Assembly: GCA_003258735.1 (NCBI GenBank)
Contig: QHME01000019.1
Coordinates: 1-38,679, forward strand
DNA from: Candidatus Melainabacteria bacterium
GTDB lineage: Bacteria; Cyanobacteriota; Vampirovibrionia; Gastranaerophilales; Gastranaerophilaceae
Reading direction: 5' to 3'
Length of the DNA: 38,679 nt
Shown one piece after another: positions 16,934 to 26,083 of this stretch. The notes under the pieces were generated by a model. The model was not told the DNA's origin. It saw only the letters and a list, made by a program, of their open reading frames with translations, and made no database searches. Each line of letters starts with the position of its first letter. Within the stretch, counting starts at the first letter, position 1. Position numbers and translations under genes: made by a program.

Positions 16934-17371
16934 TTATTTACCTGTTGAGCCAAAACCGCCCTCTCCGCGAATTGTTTCGGTTAATTGGGTTACAACTTCA
17001 ATTTTAGCTTGCTCATACTTGCTGATAACCATTTGTGCTATTCTTTCTTGAGGCTGAATTGTGTAAGCTTCGTTAGAAATATTTACAACAGGTACACAAA
17101 CCTCTCCTCTATAGTCTTCATCAATTGTTCCAACGCAGTTAATCAATGTGATTCCGTGTTTGATTGACATTCCTGAACGTGGTCTGATTTGTGCTTCATA
17201 ACCGTGTTCAAGTTCGATTTTCAAACCTGTAGGTATTAGGGTTCTTTCTAGTGGTTTTAATTCCAAAGGTTCTGATATAGCTGCGCACAAGTCCATTCCA
17301 GCTGCACCTTCTGTTTTGTATTCAGGTAAAATTTGGTTGTGTGGTAATTTTTCTATTTTTAAAACTGTCAT
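16934..17371 (-). CDS. dut: dUTP diphosphatase (dUTPase)
   Basis: 145 aa, the standard size of the homotrimeric enzyme. All five motifs are visible: EGAAGMDLCAA (1), RPRSGMSIKHGI (2), GTIDEDYRGEV with catalytic Asp (3), ERIAQMVI (4) and GEGGFGSTGK, the flexible C-terminal P-loop-like arm (5). It hydrolyses dUTP to dUMP and pyrophosphate, preventing uracil incorporation and feeding thymidylate synthesis. The gene stands alone between the TM2 pair and the divergent gene at 17525. Confidence 0.95.
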   Translation of the reverse strand: MTVLKIEKLPHNQILPEYKTEGAAGMDLCAAISEPLELKPLERTLIPTGLKIELEHGYEAQIRPRSGMSIKHGITLINCVGTIDEDYRGEVCVPVVNISNEAYTIQPQERIAQMVISKYEQAKIEVVTQLTETIRGEGGFGSTGK

Positions 17372-17524
17372 CTCTTTTTCTCCTTATACATATTGATTAT
17401 TTAATAGTAGAGCATGTTTTGTGTTTTGTAAATTTGTAAAGCCAAATTATTACGTTGTACAGTTTATTTTATTTGAAAAGTGTGCTAAAATCTAAGTGTT
17501 GATAAGTTTAAATAAGAGGTTACG

Positions 17525-18025
17525 ATGAGAAAATTATATATAATATCTTTAGGTTTATTGGTAGCAATGGGTATTTGCATAGGTTCAAACTCATTAAATG
17601 CTACGACTTCTACGGTTGCAGCTCCTGTAGTTTCGGCTCCTGCTATGCCACAGTCTCAATACAGAGATGTCAATCCGTTAGAATTGATTTCTAATCCTTA
17701 CAAATATCTTAATCGTAATATTCGAATTACTGGCAAATTTGACAAATTTTCAGCATTGGGTTTAGATTACAAACCTGCAATGAGAGAACACGACAAATAT
17801 ATTTCTTTTTTAATTCAAAGACCTGATGTAAAAGATCACGATATTCCACTGTCAGAATTGAAAATCTTTTTGAAAAAAGAAGTTGCAGAAAAACATATAG
17901 ACTTGAATGCAGGTGATGAGGTGAGATTTTCCGGCAGAGTCTTTTCAACAGCATTAGGTGACCCTTGGATGGATGTTGATACTTTTGAAGTAATTAACAA
18001 AGTGAAAAAAGAGGTTAAAAAGTAG
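17525..18025 (+). CDS. Secreted or lipid-free periplasmic OB-like protein
   Basis: 166 aa, not a recognised named family. A hydrophobic signal peptide (residues 1 to about 27, ending near SLNA) is followed by an alanine/proline-rich linker. The compact domain (about 48-160) has alternating beta segments: NRNIRITGKFDKFS, YISFLIQRP, GDEVRFSGRVFS and DPWMDVDTFEV. The pattern 'strand, GK-F, strand, AGDEVxFSGRV' is typical of OB folds, so ligand or nucleic-acid/oligosaccharide binding outside the cytoplasm is a guess. GAGG precedes the ATG. The extended -10 TGCTAAAAT lies about 35 bases upstream. The GH57 gene follows 30 bases later in the same direction. Confidence 0.7.
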   Translation: MRKLYIISLGLLVAMGICIGSNSLNATTSTVAAPVVSAPAMPQSQYRDVNPLELISNPYKYLNRNIRITGKFDKFSALGLDYKPAMREHDKYISFLIQRPDVKDHDIPLSELKIFLKKEVAEKHIDLNAGDEVRFSGRVFSTALGDPWMDVDTFEVINKVKKEVKK

Positions 18026-18055
18026 GATTTTATTAAATAAGGTATGGATAAGATT

Positions 18056-20572
18056 ATGGCAAATGACAATACAAAAACAGTAAAGAAAGAGAAATTTTTA
18101 ACAATTCATGGACACTTCTATCAACCTCCGAGAGAAAATCCGTGGCTAGAGGCTATTGAATTACAAGATAGTGCGCTTCCTTATCATGATTGGAATGAAA
18201 GGATATGTAAAGAATGCTACAATCCAAATTCAGTTTCTCGTATTGTTGATAACCGTAATCGAATTTTGGACATTGTTAATAACTATGAGTATATGAGTTT
18301 TAATTTTGGTCCGACTCTTCTTTCTTGGTTAGAGTCTTATGCTCCTTTAACTTATGAAAGAATTATCAAAGCTGATATTGAAAGTATTTCTCAACATGAT
18401 GGACATGGGAATGCCATGGCACAGGTATACAATCATATAATTATGCCACTTGCAAATAACAGAGATAAAGAAACTCAGGTTAAATGGGGTATTCGAGATT
18501 TTGAATATCGTTTTGGCAGAAAGCCTGAAGGAATTTGGCTTGCAGAAACTGCTGTAGATGACGCGACTCTTAATGTTTTGGTTGATAACGGAATTAAGTT
18601 TACTGTTTTATCACCGTACCAAGCTTTGAAGATGAAAAAATCTTCTGATAAAGCTTGGCAGGATGTAAGTTGGGGTAATATCGACCCTGCAAGGTCTTAC
18701 AAGTATACAATCAAAAGTGACCCTAAAAAATCAATTGATTTGTTTTTCTATGATGGAGCGATTTCTCGTTCTGTTGCGTTTGATGAACTTTTGACTGATG
18801 GAAATAAGTTTATTAAACGTTTAAAAGAAGGGGTTTCAGAGCTTAGAGACTATCCACAATTGATAAATATAGCAACAGATGGTGAAAGTTACGGACACCA
18901 TACAAAATTTGGTGATATGGCGCTTTCTTATGTGTTAAAAATTAAAGCAGAGGATGAAGGTTTCAAAATCACAAATTATGCAGAGTATTTGGCAAAATAC
19001 AGAAGTGATTATGAAGCAGATATTAAACAAGCTTCTTCTTGGAGTTGTTTCCATGGTGTTGGCAGATGGAAAGAAGATTGCGGTTGTTCTACAGGCGGAC
19101 ATCCTGGTTGGAATCAAAAATGGAGAGAGCCGTTGAGAAATGCGCTTGATTATTTGAGAGACCATTTTGCTGAAATTTTTGAGCGTGAGGGTGCAAAATA
19201 TTACAACAAAGATGTTTGGGCTGTTCGTAATCAGTATATTGACGTTATACTTGATAGAAGTTACTCAAATATTAAAAAGTTCCAAAAAGAACATTTCAAA
19301 GCTGATTTATCAGAAGAAGACAGAATTCGTGGTATGGAGTTGTTAGAAATTCAACGTCAAGCTTTGTTGATGTATACAAGTTGCGGTTGGTTCTTCTCTG
19401 AAATTTCCGGAATTGAAACTGTTCAGATTATGAAATATGCAGCGCGTGCAATGCAATTGGCTGCTCGATTTAGCAATGAGGATTTTGAAGAACATTTCTT
19501 GGAGATATTATCACAAGCAAAAAGTAATATCCAAGAATTTGGTACCGGTCGCGATATTTATGAAAGATTTGTAAAACCATCTGTTGTTACAGCAAAACAG
19601 ATTGCTTGTTTGTGGGCGATTTCCTCTTTGTATCAAGATTTTGAAGAAGATGAAGATGTTTATTGTTATACCGTAAGACAAGATGATTATCAAAGGGTTG
19701 AAAAAAGTAATTCAAACTTTGTAATTGGTCATATTGAAATTCGTTCAAAGGTTACTTTGCAAAGAGTTGATTTGATATTTGCTCTAATGCAGTATTCTGA
19801 CGGAGATTTCCATTGTGCAATCAAGGAATTTTCAAGTAATGAAGAATACCAAAACTTGAAACAATCTTTAATTAAAACATTTATGCTAAAGCCGTTTACT
19901 GAAATTATCAGAGCTTTGGATGAAAAATTCGGTAAAGAATATTTCACATTGAAGGATATCTTTATTGAAGAAAGAAAGAAGATTCTTCAAATTTTATTAA
20001 AAGATCAAATGGAAAAATTTGCTGATACATATAAAGATATGTATGACCAAGGCAAAGGTTCAATATATCACATGCAAAGTTTGGGCTTGGAAATTCCGAC
20101 AGAGTTCAAAATCTCGGCAGGGTACGCATTGAGTCACAAATATAATGACCTGTTAGCTCATAGTGATGGTTTTGTTGACCGTTCAATTGTTCAACAAATT
20201 ATGGATATTAATTTTGAATCTAAAAAAATGAATATTGAAATTGATAAAACTCCGTCAAATAATAGCTTTGCTAAGAAAATTATTGTGAATTTGAATAGGC
20301 TGACGAAGAGTTTTGAAATCCAACAGGCTGATGCAATTGTTGATTTGTTTGATATAATTGAAAAATTAGACTTACAAATAGATATTTCAGAGGCTCAAAA
20401 TATTTATTATAATAAAATTTATCATAGAATTGGCGATATTATTGTAAATAATATGGAATCCCCAAAAGAAAAGGATATCAAGTTTGTAAAATTGTTACTT
20501 GAAATTGGGGTGAGATTAAATATAAATGTCGATTTTTATAAGGTTAAGTTGGATAAATTGGCATTAGCTTAA
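18056..20572 (+). CDS. Glycoside hydrolase family 57 protein with DUF3536
   Basis: 838 aa from the ATG at 18056. An in-frame ATG at 18044 is possible, but the only AAGG there is one base away, whereas GGA fits 18056. The GH57 barrel begins with IHGHFYQPPREN and carries the nucleophile region GIWLAETAVDD, an HDGHGNAMAQ loop and a DGESYGHHTKFGD block. The following CFHGVGRWKEDCGCSTGGHPGW segment and helical remainder correspond to the DUF3536 extension. GH57 enzymes act on alpha-1,4/1,6 glucans (amylase, branching or transglycosylase types). The likely role is cytoplasmic glycogen or maltodextrin metabolism, since there is no signal peptide. The exact activity cannot be assigned. Confidence 0.9.
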   Translation: MANDNTKTVKKEKFLTIHGHFYQPPRENPWLEAIELQDSALPYHDWNERICKECYNPNSVSRIVDNRNRILDIVNNYEYMSFNFGPTLLSWLESYAPLTYERIIKADIESISQHDGHGNAMAQVYNHIIMPLANNRDKETQVKWGIRDFEYRFGRKPEGIWLAETAVDDATLNVLVDNGIKFTVLSPYQALKMKKSSDKAWQDVSWGNIDPARSYKYTIKSDPKKSIDLFFYDGAISRSVAFDELLTDGNKFIKRLKEGVSELRDYPQLINIATDGESYGHHTKFGDMALSYVLKIKAEDEGFKITNYAEYLAKYRSDYEADIKQASSWSCFHGVGRWKEDCGCSTGGHPGWNQKWREPLRNALDYLRDHFAEIFEREGAKYYNKDVWAVRNQYIDVILDRSYSNIKKFQKEHFKADLSEEDRIRGMELLEIQRQALLMYTSCGWFFSEISGIETVQIMKYAARAMQLAARFSNEDFEEHFLEILSQAKSNIQEFGTGRDIYERFVKPSVVTAKQIACLWAISSLYQDFEEDEDVYCYTVRQDDYQRVEKSNSNFVIGHIEIRSKVTLQRVDLIFALMQYSDGDFHCAIKEFSSNEEYQNLKQSLIKTFMLKPFTEIIRALDEKFGKEYFTLKDIFIEERKKILQILLKDQMEKFADTYKDMYDQGKGSIYHMQSLGLEIPTEFKISAGYALSHKYNDLLAHSDGFVDRSIVQQIMDINFESKKMNIEIDKTPSNNSFAKKIIVNLNRLTKSFEIQQADAIVDLFDIIEKLDLQIDISEAQNIYYNKIYHRIGDIIVNNMESPKEKDIKFVKLLLEIGVRLNINVDFYKVKLDKLALA

Positions 20573-20581
20573 CAAAATTAA

Positions 20582-20613
20582 AAATGTCAGGATTGGTAAA
20601 AATCCTGACATTT
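20582..20613. terminator. Bidirectional terminator between GH57 and the small gene
   Basis: AAATGTCAGGATT (20582-20594), loop GGTAAA, AATCCTGACATTT (20601-20613). A/T-rich flanks on both sides serve the GH57 gene on the plus strand and the small gene on the minus strand. Confidence 0.8.
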
Positions 20614-20633
20614 AATTATATTTATTATACTAT

Positions 20634-20888
20634 TTACTGAATTAAATTTGGAAAAGAAAAATCAGGTTCAACAGGTGTTTCTGTTTTAAATACATCTGTT
20701 GTTGGGGATTTTTCCAATCGTTCAGTAAACATCTTTTTTGAAAAATATTTGTTTAAATCATCAATACTTGATAGTTCAAGTTTAGATGGATTTTGCACTT
20801 TCCCTTTATTTTCCTTTGCATAAGCTTGCATTGTTTTTCCAAAAAAGCCTTTATCAAATGAATTTAAACTGTTTACTTTGAAAGTCAT
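20634..20888 (-). CDS. Small hydrophilic protein, 84 aa
   Basis: Unknown function. The ATG at 20888 has AGAAGGAG seven bases upstream, so a longer frame from a GTG at 20927 is rejected. The sequence MTFKVNSLNSFDKGFFGK is followed by a lysine-rich, helix-prone middle and a proline/threonine-rich acidic tail (TETPVEPDFSFP). No signal peptide or membrane segment. Only about 29 bases separate its start from the alaS terminator, leaving little room for an independent promoter, so expression may depend on read-through. Confidence 0.65.
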   Translation of the reverse strand: MTFKVNSLNSFDKGFFGKTMQAYAKENKGKVQNPSKLELSSIDDLNKYFSKKMFTERLEKSPTTDVFKTETPVEPDFSFPNLIQ

Positions 20889-20910
20889 ATGTTTTCTCCT
20901 TCTACTTTTT

Positions 20911-20949
20911 TTATATAAAAACCCCACAAAATATTTTTTGCGGGGTTTT
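20911..20949 (-). terminator. alaS terminator
   Basis: AAAACCCC (20918-20925) pairs with GGGGTTTT (20942-20949), extended by CA/TG and A/T pairs inward. On the minus strand it is followed by T-rich TTTTTATATA. It lies between alaS and the small gene at 20634-20888. Confidence 0.75.
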
Positions 20950-20967
20950 ATGAAATTTTTTCAAGTT

Positions 20968-23592
20968 TTATGCTTTGACAGATTTGATTTCTTTTTCAAC
21001 TATTGTCAAAATTTCATCTAATTTAGATGCGTCTTTTACTCCACCTTGAGCAAAATTTGGACGTCCTCCGCCGTTTGCTCCTGTTGCTCTTGCAATTTCG
21101 CCGACAAGTTTACCTGCATTGACTCCTTGTTTTACAAAGTTGTCAGAAACTTTAACTGCAACTGTTGTTTCACCCGCAAGAATAATTACGCTATTTCCAA
21201 GTTTGTTAGACAAATATTCTAAACCAATTTTAATACCTATTGGTTTTAAACCTTCAACTTTAGAGATGAACAACTTGCCACCTTCAATGTCTTGAGCTTT
21301 TGAAATAAATGATGCAAATTTGTTTCTAGCATTTTCTTCTTCAAGTTTTTCTATATGTTTTTGGAGTTCTCTATTTTCATCAGAAAGTTTTTCAACACGT
21401 TCTACAACTTCATCAAAGTGGGATTTGAATTTTGTAGAAAGTTTGTCTATTTCTGTAGATTTTGCATTTAAGTATTCAATTGCTGCTTTTGATACAACAG
21501 CTTCAATACGTCTTGTGCCTGCTGCGATTGCACTTTCAGAAATTATTTTGGCAAGTCTCAGGTCAATCAATTGACGTGCGTGTGTACCGGCACAAAATTC
21601 TTTTGAAATGCAATCAATACTGTTAGGTGTTTCTTTTTGGATTGACACAACTCTAACAGAGTCTCCGTATTTTTCTCCAAATAGAGCTGTTGCACCTGTC
21701 ATTTCAGCTTCTTTGATGCCCATAACTTTTGTCTCAACATTGTAGCCTTCGCCAATCCATTTGTTCATCAAGTTTTCTGTTTTTACGATTTCTTCAGGTT
21801 TCATTGCTCTTGAGAAAGTAAAGTCAAATCTCATACGGTTTTCTTCAACATAAGAACCTGCTTGTTTTACCTCTGAACCAAGAACTTTAACAAGCGCAGC
21901 TTGTAGTAAGTGAGCTGATGTGTGGTGAAGTCTGATTTCTTCTCTTCTTGGCACATCAATTGATGCTTTTACAACATCACCGATTGTAACCTCTCCGTTC
22001 AAAATGTTGCATCTGTGAACATATAAGTCATTTACTTTGAAGGTTGTTAAAACTTCGGCTTTTAGGTTGGCGCTTTCTAAGTATCCGCTATCGCCAACTT
22101 GACCACCACATTCTGCGTAGAAAGGTGTTTTGTTTAATACGATATCAACATATCCTTCACCTTCTACTTGAGCTAAAATTTTTGCATCAGAACATTCATT
22201 TTCGCTATAACCGATAAATTCAGTTGAACCAACTTCTTTTTCGATTTTTGCATATTTCATATCACCAGTTACGCTGATTTTAGCTGTTGCAGCTTTAGCG
22301 CGTTCTTTTTGCTCTTGCATTGCGGCTTTAAACCCTTCTTCATCAATTTTTAAGCCGTTTTCTTCTGCAATTTCTTTTGTCAATTCAAATGGGAAACCGA
22401 AAGTATCATAAAGTTTGAATGCACTTTCTCCGTCAATATCTTTTTTAGCATCGATAAATTCATCAAGCATTTTGTAACCTCTATCAAGAGTTTTTGCAAA
22501 ACGTTCTTCTTCTTTTTTGATTGTATCAATGATTTTTTGTTTATTTTTAACTAAATCAGGATAAGCTTCGCCATAGTTTTCAACGATTATATCAACCAAC
22601 TTATATAAAAATGGCAATTCCATTCCTAAGATTTTTCCGTGGCGTAATGCACGTCTCAAAATCATACGCAAAACATAACTTCTTCCTTCGTTTCCAGGAA
22701 TAACACCATCAGAAATTAAGAATGATACGCATCTTGCGTGGTCAGTGATAATTCTTAGAGAAACATCTGTTTTTTCAGATTTTTTGTAAGGAACACCACT
22801 CATTTCAGAAACTTTATCCATAATAGGTTTTAATAAATCTGTTTCAAAAGTTGATGCAACTCCTTGACATACCATAGCAATACGCTCTAAGCCCATGCCA
22901 GTATCAACGTTTTTCTTACCTAGAGGAGATTGGTTACCTTCTTCATCTTGGTACAATTCTGTGAACACAAGGTTCCAAATTTCAACCCATCTGTCACATT
23001 CGCAAGTATCAATACCACAATTAGGGTCGTCACATTTGTATTGTTCACCTAAGTCGTAGTGGATTTCTGAGCAAGGTCCGCAAGAACCTGATGCTCCAGG
23101 AGGACCCCAGAAGTTGTCTTTTTTTCCTTTACGTTTAATTCTTTCAGCCGGAACCCCTACACTTCTCCAAATGTCGAATGCTTCATCATCGGTTTCGTAA
23201 ATGGTAATCCAAAGTCTATCTTTGTCCAATTTTAAAACTTCGGTTACAAATTCCCAAGCCCAAGGAATAATTTCTTTTTTGTAATAATCACCAAAAGAAA
23301 AGTTTCCTAGCATTTCGAAGAATGTGTGGTGGCGTGGTGTTCTACCTACGTTTTCGATATCTGAATCTTTACCGCCTGCTCTTGCACATTTTTGGCAAGA
23401 GGTTGCTCTTGCAGGTTCGTAAGGGCAAGGTGTAATTCCTAAAAATATTGGTAAGAATTGCAACATGCCTGCTGTGGTCAACAATACTGTAGGGTTGTCA
23501 GGTACAAGACTTGAACTTTCTACAACTGTATGTTGACGTTTATTTTTAAAATAGTCTAAATATAATTTTCTAATTTCATTTCCGCCTAGCAT
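20968..23592 (-). CDS. alaS: Alanine--tRNA ligase
   Basis: 874 aa, full length. The class II catalytic core starts ELRK-like (NEIRKLYLDYF) and includes TTAGMLQFLPIFLG and RTPRHHTFFEMLGNFSFGDYY. The zinc-bearing insert with CGPCSEIHYD and CDDPNCGIDTCECD is visible. The editing domain has HHTSAHLLQAAL and CAGTHARQ zinc ligands. The C-terminal coiled coil (about 700-760) and the C-Ala domain (GGGRPNFAQGG) are intact. It charges tRNA-Ala and clears Ser/Gly mischarging in the cytoplasm. It is monocistronic with its own promoter and terminator. It begins at an ATG with AAGGAA upstream. Confidence 0.97.
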   Translation of the reverse strand: MLGGNEIRKLYLDYFKNKRQHTVVESSSLVPDNPTVLLTTAGMLQFLPIFLGITPCPYEPARATSCQKCARAGGKDSDIENVGRTPRHHTFFEMLGNFSFGDYYKKEIIPWAWEFVTEVLKLDKDRLWITIYETDDEAFDIWRSVGVPAERIKRKGKKDNFWGPPGASGSCGPCSEIHYDLGEQYKCDDPNCGIDTCECDRWVEIWNLVFTELYQDEEGNQSPLGKKNVDTGMGLERIAMVCQGVASTFETDLLKPIMDKVSEMSGVPYKKSEKTDVSLRIITDHARCVSFLISDGVIPGNEGRSYVLRMILRRALRHGKILGMELPFLYKLVDIIVENYGEAYPDLVKNKQKIIDTIKKEEERFAKTLDRGYKMLDEFIDAKKDIDGESAFKLYDTFGFPFELTKEIAEENGLKIDEEGFKAAMQEQKERAKAATAKISVTGDMKYAKIEKEVGSTEFIGYSENECSDAKILAQVEGEGYVDIVLNKTPFYAECGGQVGDSGYLESANLKAEVLTTFKVNDLYVHRCNILNGEVTIGDVVKASIDVPRREEIRLHHTSAHLLQAALVKVLGSEVKQAGSYVEENRMRFDFTFSRAMKPEEIVKTENLMNKWIGEGYNVETKVMGIKEAEMTGATALFGEKYGDSVRVVSIQKETPNSIDCISKEFCAGTHARQLIDLRLAKIISESAIAAGTRRIEAVVSKAAIEYLNAKSTEIDKLSTKFKSHFDEVVERVEKLSDENRELQKHIEKLEEENARNKFASFISKAQDIEGGKLFISKVEGLKPIGIKIGLEYLSNKLGNSVIILAGETTVAVKVSDNFVKQGVNAGKLVGEIARATGANGGGRPNFAQGGVKDASKLDEILTIVEKEIKSVKA

Positions 23593-23632
23593 AATCTATA
23601 ATTTCCTTCTTTTAATACTACTTTATGAGAAA

Positions 23633-23661
23633 ATTATATATTAAACATGCCAAGTTGTAAA
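23633..23661 (-). promoter_or_regulatory. Probable alaS promoter
   Basis: On the minus strand, TTTACA (23661-23656), 17-base spacer, TATAAT (23638-23633), about 40 bases before the alaS start. Confidence 0.6.
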
Positions 23662-23698
23662 AATAAAATCTGATATTTATACTATTGTGACGGAGTTT

Positions 23699-24376
23699 TT
23701 ACCAGTTGGAACGAGTGATGGTTTGTTTACCGTTTTTGTCATACATTTTGTCTTTGTACCAAATGCCTTGAAACTCTTTTTCTGGACCATACATATATTG
23801 CAAATCTTTTGAGGCAAAATAAATTGCACTTTTTAATTGCCCTTTTTTATCATATTGCATTGATGTGTAAGGAAAGTTTGGATATTCTTTTGACATTACA
23901 TCTGTGTAATATAATTTGCCATAAGCGCTATAATAAAATGCATTTGTCGGATTGTTTTTATATTGGATTGCATACATTACAAGAGTATTTTTTTTGAAAT
24001 AAAATGCGCAATATTTAGCATCTTCATCTTCCGTAACTCTATTATTTGTTAAGAAATAGTGGTGCTTAAAATCTTTGTCTTTAAAATATTTTGCAAATTG
24101 AGTTTGAAATTGCTCTTTCGAAAAGTAAATATTACTTGAATTTTCATCAAATAAAAGCTTTTTGTAGTAATCAATGTTAGTATCTCTTTGAGCCTGTGAA
24201 ATATCAAGCCAATCAAATGATACTTTAGCATGAATCGGTTGCGTTTCTGTGGTCTCAGAAATTGTATTAATCGGTTGTTCCACATCATCAAGACTAGTGA
24301 TGTTTTCAACAGCTTTTACTTGTTGAGGTAATAACATTATTGATAGTATAAATAAAGATAATACAAGTTTTTTCAT
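23699..24376 (-). CDS. Secreted protein of unknown function
   Basis: 225 aa. The signal peptide MKKLVLSLFILSIMLLPQQVKA is clear. The mature part begins with a Thr/Glu-rich linker, then a mixed alpha/beta domain with many aromatic residues. The motifs YYSAYGKLYYTDVMSK and YDKKGQLKSAIYFASKD, and the final YDKNGKQTITRSNW, resemble the repeated 'Y-D-xx-G-x-L' strands of MORN/toxin_15-like beta repeats. The likeness is too weak to name. It lies 12 bases downstream of the EF-hand-like gene in an operon headed by the BadF-type activase. An envelope location is certain only as far as the signal peptide goes. Confidence 0.7.
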   Translation of the reverse strand: MKKLVLSLFILSIMLLPQQVKAVENITSLDDVEQPINTISETTETQPIHAKVSFDWLDISQAQRDTNIDYYKKLLFDENSSNIYFSKEQFQTQFAKYFKDKDFKHHYFLTNNRVTEDEDAKYCAFYFKKNTLVMYAIQYKNNPTNAFYYSAYGKLYYTDVMSKEYPNFPYTSMQYDKKGQLKSAIYFASKDLQYMYGPEKEFQGIWYKDKMYDKNGKQTITRSNW

Positions 24377-24388
24377 ATTCCAAAACTC

Positions 24389-25060
24389 CTACATTTTATT
24401 ATTTAACATTTTGAACGCAAGACGTAATTTTAGAGAAAATAAATTATCTTCTTCTTGAAATAAATTGTTTTCATTAACGGCATATTCTTCAGGTTTAATT
24501 ATTCCGTTTATTTCAAAACCTAAAAATTCATTGTTTGCCCCACGTTTTGATTTTGTTGAAATTGCATAAACAAAAGCTGCCATATCTGATTTGTCAATCA
24601 AATTGTCCCCAGTAGGTTCACCATGAGCAGATATTTTTTTGAATGCATTTTTTATTTGAATTTTTATTTTAGTCAGATATTCAGGTTTATTCATCACGTC
24701 ATATCTGCCAAATCTGTATTTTAGCATATATTGTTCATATTGAGCGTAATCAAGTTTCCCAGTAAGATTGCGAGTTTCTCTTGCCATAAATAGCAAGTAA
24801 GATTCTGCAAGTGATTGGATTTCTTCTTTAAAAGTTGTGTCTAATTCTTTTATTTCATCAGGTGTTTTGTCAGGCTTGGAGGCTAGCTTTCTCCAAGAAT
24901 CAGGTACAACGTCAAATTGTTCTGCTTTTGGATTTGTTATTCCGCTTTGTACAACCATATCGTTAATAATAAGGGCAAAAGCCTCTCCGAGTTCGACATT
25001 ACCGCCGGACAATTCCTTCAATATTGAAGTTCTTTGAGTATTTTGCCCAAAATTTTGCAT
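24389..25060 (-). CDS. Cytoplasmic protein with degenerate EF-hand-like loops
   Basis: 223 aa, not a recognised family. It is hydrophilic and mostly helical. Three stretches have the spacing of calcium loops (polar at 1/3/5, G or N at 6, hydrophobic at 8, acidic or Gln at 12) between helices: NLTGKLDYAQYEQY (near 98-111), GEPTGDNLIDKSDMAAF (near 147-163) and FEINGIIKPEEYAV (near 180-195). Position 1 is not acidic in two of them, so calcium binding is uncertain. There is no signal peptide. It starts 18 bases after the activase stop and is probably co-transcribed with it and with the secreted protein downstream. Confidence 0.65.
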   Translation of the reverse strand: MQNFGQNTQRTSILKELSGGNVELGEAFALIINDMVVQSGITNPKAEQFDVVPDSWRKLASKPDKTPDEIKELDTTFKEEIQSLAESYLLFMARETRNLTGKLDYAQYEQYMLKYRFGRYDVMNKPEYLTKIKIQIKNAFKKISAHGEPTGDNLIDKSDMAAFVYAISTKSKRGANNEFLGFEINGIIKPEEYAVNENNLFQEEDNLFSLKLRLAFKMLNNKM

Positions 25061-25078
25061 TATATTTTGTTATCCTAA

Positions 25079-26083
25079 TTAGCTGATATCCCAACGTCCG
25101 CAAGTGCCACCCCAACGAGCGATAATGTTACCTTTGACGTCTTTAATTTTTTCAACATGTTGAACTTCGTTTACACCTTCAACAATTGTAATAACTTCAC
25201 AATTGTTAGAACATCCTGTGCAAGCGCATGTAATAGATGAAAAATGCATTTCGGCAACATTCCAACCTTTGAATTTTGTTGGAGTTTCTGTGTATTGATG
25301 ATTTTCCATCGCAAGTAATGCTGCACCGATAGCCCCCATTGTTTGGTGGTTTTCAGGAACAACGATTTTTGTGTTCAAAGCTTCCTCAAAAGCTTTAACC
25401 ATCCCGGTGTTTGTTGCAACACCACCTTGGAAAGATACTGTTGGTAAAAGTTCTTTCCCTAAAGCCAAGTTACTTAAATAGTTTCTAACCAAAGCTTGGC
25501 AAAGACCGTATAACAAATCCTCAACTGGATATCCTAATTGTTGTTTGTGGATAAGGTCACTTTCTGCAAATACACCGCATCTGCCTGCGATTCTTGCTGG
25601 ATTAGTAGAACGAAGTGCGGTTTCCCCAAATTCTTCAATCGGAACATTCAATCTTTGTGCTTGGTGGTCAAGGAAACTTCCTGTCCCAGCGGCACAAACT
25701 GTGTTCATTGCAAAGTCTGTAACAATACCATCACGCAAGATGATGATTTTACTGTCTTGACCGCCGATTTCAAGAATTGTTTGAACTCCTGGAATATTTG
25801 TGCTCGCAGCAACGGCATGGGCTGTGATTTCGTTTTTAACTACATCAGCTCCAACTAAAGAACCTGCAAGTGCACGTCCTGAACCTGTTGTACCAACACC
25901 TTTTACATCATATTCGGTAATTCTTTTTTCATATAATCTGTTCAAACCTGTTTGAACCGCCATAACAGGTTTGCCTGCAGTTTTAAGCATTACGCTGTCA
26001 ACATATTTGCCTGTTTCATCAACAAGAGCCAATTTTGTTGTAACTGAACCTACGTCTATCCCTAAATATACTGTTAAACTCAT
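25079..26083 (-). CDS. BadF/BadG/BcrA/HgdC-type ATPase (acyl-CoA dehydratase activase)
   Basis: 334 aa. The ASKHA ATPase fold is seen from GIDVGSVTTKLAL (phosphate 1), through EIGGQDSK (phosphate 2 region) to GGVATNTG (adenosine loop). The cysteines that bridge a [4Fe-4S] cluster between subunits are in NTVCAAGTGSFL and GRCGVFAESD. These proteins use ATP to push an electron into 2-hydroxyacyl-CoA dehydratases or benzoyl-CoA reductases. The C-terminus adds CACTGCSNNCEV and GGTCGRWD, which in long fused activases marks the junction with a DUF2229 module. Here the protein ends there, and no dehydratase subunit lies nearby. It heads a three-gene operon of otherwise unknown proteins. Confidence 0.88.
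   Translation of the reverse strand: MSLTVYLGIDVGSVTTKLALVDETGKYVDSVMLKTAGKPVMAVQTGLNRLYEKRITEYDVKGVGTTGSGRALAGSLVGADVVKNEITAHAVAASTNIPGVQTILEIGGQDSKIIILRDGIVTDFAMNTVCAAGTGSFLDHQAQRLNVPIEEFGETALRSTNPARIAGRCGVFAESDLIHKQQLGYPVEDLLYGLCQALVRNYLSNLALGKELLPTVSFQGGVATNTGMVKAFEEALNTKIVVPENHQTMGAIGAALLAMENHQYTETPTKFKGWNVAEMHFSSITCACTGCSNNCEVITIVEGVNEVQHVEKIKDVKGNIIARWGGTCGRWDIS

Noticed and set aside
20889..20927. GTG at 20927 as start of the small gene
   Set aside because: The extension would translate through the alaS terminator and the AGAAGGAG site.
24389..26083. The gene after the activase as the missing DUF2229 half lost by frameshift
   Set aside because: The downstream protein has no cysteine-rich or DUF2229-like sequence and has its own start; it is unrelated.
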